Assembly (NCBI RefSeq): GCF_014196965.1
Contig: NZ_JACIEQ010000001.1
Location: 1,240,001-1,304,000 of the forward strand
Direction of reading: 5' to 3'
Source of the DNA: Actibacterium naphthalenivorans
Lineage (GTDB): Bacteria; Pseudomonadota; Alphaproteobacteria; Rhodobacterales; Rhodobacteraceae
Length of the DNA: 64,000 nucleotides
Each line of letters opens with the position of its first letter. Position 1 is the stretch's first letter. Below are positions 61,953 through 64,000 of this stretch, piece after piece. Below the pieces are notes generated by a model. The model searched no databases and was not told where the DNA came from. It saw only the letters and a list, made by a program, of their open reading frames with translations. Made by a program: the position numbers and the translations under genes.

Positions 61953-64000
61953 ATGAGCCAGCTGTACACAGCATATGCAGAACATCAGGCCGCGACGATC
62001 ACCGTCACAAGCTCGCAAGAGTTGAACGCCGCAATTCAGACACTGACGACAAACGGCGGAGGCACGATCCTCGTCGATGGCAACTTCGGGCCATACACCA
62101 TGACGGCAACCGATGTCGGTGACGCGAACAACCCCGTCCTGATCAAGGGGCTGGATCCTGCGACCCCGCCGGTGTTCGAAACCATCACCATGACCCGCTG
62201 CGCCTATATCACGGTCACCGAGATCGAGATGGACAGTTCGGCCATCGTCGCTTCGCGCGATCTGTCGACACGCGATCTGAACATCTGGAACTCGAACCAT
62301 ATCGAGTTCGTCAACAACAACATGGACAGCGTCGCCGACGGCTATGTCGACGGGGCCGGCAATGTCACGCTGGGCGGCAACGGTGTGATGGTCCGCAATT
62401 CGCAGGACATCACCTTTTCGCACAACACGATGACCGACTACTATCATGCCACGACCTTCCTTGAGGTTGTCGGGCTCGATTTCTCGAACAACGAGATTTC
62501 AGGCGTCCAGGGCGATGGTTTCCGCGCCGGTGGCATTCAGAACGCCGTGATCGCCGACAACTACATGCATGATTTCTATGGTTCGGTGCAGACCGAAAAC
62601 CATTCGGACATGATCCAGATCTGGGGCACCAACGCCAAGCTCGTGACCACCAACGTGGAAATCAGCGGCAACTTCCTCGATTCGGGCGGCGGGGCCGGCA
62701 CCCAGTCGATCTTCATGCACAACGAATCGTTCAAGACAAACCAGGTCTATTTCCAGGATATCCGCATCTTCGACAACGTGGTCCACAACAGCTCCAAGCA
62801 CGGGATCACGGTGGGCGATACGCAGAACGTGCAGATCTACAACAACACGGTCCTGCAGAACGAGAGCTCGGTCACCTATACGACCAACAGCAGCAGCGCG
62901 GTTAGCCGTGTGCCGGCGATCGATCTGAGCAATACGAGCAACAGCACGGTCTACAACAACGTGGTTGGCAACATCTCGGTCAACGGCACGAACGTGTCCG
63001 CCAACAACCTGATCCTGGATTATACCAATCCCAACGCCACCAACTATGTTGACAACATCATCGTCAACCTGTCGGGCGAAGGCGATCTGGAAGCGCGCGA
63101 TCTGCGCTTCATCAGCGGCAGCGCGCCGGATGGCACCTATGGCGCCAGCGCGAGCTGGAGCACAAGCTCCACCGCGCCGCTGGAAGCGACGATATCGGCC
63201 AGCGAAATCGGCCCCGACCGCCAGACCGTACAACTGACCGCGGCGCATACGCTGACGGATGGCACCCCCATCGACCCGGCAACGGCGACCTTCACCTGGA
63301 CCTTCGCCGATGGCAGCCAGATGTCCGGCGCGACAGTCGCGCCGACCTTCGCCTCGGCCGGCGACCATGTTGTGGCCCTGACAGTCACCACCGCCGGCGG
63401 CGTGTCGGAAACCGTGGCCCGGATCATCGGGGTGCGCAGCAACGATATCGTCAGCCTCGATTTCGAGAACGGCAATCAGGACAGCTCTTACTGGGGCTCC
63501 CGCGTGTTGATCACCGATCCCAGCGGCACCGCGTTTCAGAGCGGCGCGCAGGGCAAGGGCTTTCATCTTGATGGCAACAGCCTGATCAAGATCGACAACA
63601 GCAACCTTCAGCTTTTCGATCTCGAGGCATTCTCGCTCGGGTTCGACTACAAGCTGGACAGCGTCGGCGAGGCTGGCGGCCTGATCCGGATGAACGGCAC
63701 GATGGATCTGTTTGTCCGTGCCGACGGCTCGCTGAATTACAAGCTGACGACCGATCAGGGCAAGTTCCAGATTACCACCGGCGCCGGCACCCTGTCCGAT
63801 ACCGCCTGGCACGATATCGATATCTCCTACGATTCCGCCGCAGGCAAGCTGGAGCTTCTGGTCGATAACACAGTGGTCGGCAGCACCAGCGCCAGCGGGT
63901 CCACTGCGGGCACGAGCAGCACGGGGCTGAACATCGGCGATCCCTGGTCGGCAACCGCGAAAGGCGTGGTCGACAATTTCGTGATGACGACCCAGCCGAT
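61953..64000 (+). CDS. Large right-handed beta-helix protein with PKD and LamG domains (3' truncated)
   Basis: The frame is open from ATG 61953 to the window end: 682 codons visible, no stop. Residues about 15-370 form Asn-rich right-handed beta-helix coils, repeating patterns like ITFSHNTMTDYYH, VEISGNFLDSGGG and VQIYNNTVLQNES, as in pectate lyase and alginate epimerase folds. A PKD domain (about 409-492; TFTWTFADGSQMSGATV) follows, then a concanavalin/LamG-like domain (about 502 onward; AWHDIDISYDSAAGKLELLV). There is no N-terminal signal peptide, which suggests export by a type I system with C-terminal RTX repeats outside the window. A polysaccharide-acting extracellular enzyme or adhesin is likely; the exact activity is unknown. 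Confidence 0.85.
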   Translation, partial: MSQLYTAYAEHQAATITVTSSQELNAAIQTLTTNGGGTILVDGNFGPYTMTATDVGDANNPVLIKGLDPATPPVFETITMTRCAYITVTEIEMDSSAIVASRDLSTRDLNIWNSNHIEFVNNNMDSVADGYVDGAGNVTLGGNGVMVRNSQDITFSHNTMTDYYHATTFLEVVGLDFSNNEISGVQGDGFRAGGIQNAVIADNYMHDFYGSVQTENHSDMIQIWGTNAKLVTTNVEISGNFLDSGGGAGTQSIFMHNESFKTNQVYFQDIRIFDNVVHNSSKHGITVGDTQNVQIYNNTVLQNESSVTYTTNSSSAVSRVPAIDLSNTSNSTVYNNVVGNISVNGTNVSANNLILDYTNPNATNYVDNIIVNLSGEGDLEARDLRFISGSAPDGTYGASASWSTSSTAPLEATISASEIGPDRQTVQLTAAHTLTDGTPIDPATATFTWTFADGSQMSGATVAPTFASAGDHVVALTVTTAGGVSETVARIIGVRSNDIVSLDFENGNQDSSYWGSRVLITDPSGTAFQSGAQGKGFHLDGNSLIKIDNSNLQLFDLEAFSLGFDYKLDSVGEAGGLIRMNGTMDLFVRADGSLNYKLTTDQGKFQITTGAGTLSDTAWHDIDISYDSAAGKLELLVDNTVVGSTSASGSTAGTSSTGLNIGDPWSATAKGVVDNFVMTTQP

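Noticed and set aside
62499-63812. Minus-strand frame opposite the beta-helix gene
   Set aside because: The plus-strand frame has clear repeat and domain structure throughout; the antisense frame is Asp/Val/Ala-rich shadow sequence.

Overview
The window is high-GC, densely packed chromosomal DNA from an alphaproteobacterium, most likely of the Rhodobacteraceae (Roseobacter/Rhodobacter group). Three things support this. The gene order mutM / enoyl-CoA hydratase / rpsT / dnaA with ubiE-ubiB divergent to mutM is typical of alphaproteobacteria. The flagellar genes include flaF, flbT, a DUF1217 gene and MotE/MotC-like genes. The protein sequences look like Rhodobacterales homologues. The species cannot be named from the window alone.

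Layout. Positions 1-7.7 kb hold accessory housekeeping genes: the 3' end of a double-receiver hybrid kinase or regulator, yaaA, recQ, a YggT-family membrane gene, a thioesterase, an Atg22-type MFS transporter, mepA and yhhQ. Positions 7.7-9.8 kb hold a small, possibly structured RNA/short-ORF locus with a strong terminator, then arfB, then an AT-rich class II fic gene that looks recently acquired and is preceded by inverted and direct repeats. Positions 9.8-14 kb hold NAD salvage genes (pncB, pncA), a yegD-type Hsp70 and trhO. Positions 14-26.5 kb hold the replication and ubiquinone core: gyrB, lysE, a VOC gene, recF, dnaN, dnaA, a 0.6-kb gap that may contain an origin, rpsT, enoyl-CoA hydratase, mutM, ubiE and ubiB. 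Positions 26.5-58.7 kb hold one large flagellar cluster. Positions 59-64 kb hold a membrane sensor histidine kinase with a FixL-like PAS domain and the 5' two kilobases of a large beta-helix/PKD/LamG protein.

The flagellar cluster is arranged as compact operons with frequent ATGA overlaps. Minus strand: fliK-flgD; fliI; fliL-unknown-motE-motA-motC-like, continuing through a lytic transglycosylase to flhA-fliR-flhB and a small helical gene; motB; flgE-flgK-flgL-flgI. Plus strand: flgJ-flgN; fliC-flaF-flbT-DUF1217; flgB-flgC-fliE-fliQ-flgF-flgG-flgA-flgH and a second fliL; fliF-fliH-fliN-fliP. Together they cover the rod, hook, P and L rings, MS ring, export gate, ATPase, filament, stators and hook-length control. 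I found no fliG, fliM or fliD in the window, and fliF runs straight into fliH. Several divergent or leader regions carry near-matches to the CtrA box (TTAA-N7-TTAA) about 20-75 nt from the start codons, which suggests CtrA control of the regulon.

I did not find an obvious new multi-gene defence or mobile system. The observations most worth following are the yhhQ-arfB intergenic RNA/short ORF, the MotC-like periplasmic solenoid beside MotE, the FixL-like kinase, the palindromes over the gyrB promoter and in front of flagellin, and the repeat-rich leader of the foreign fic gene.
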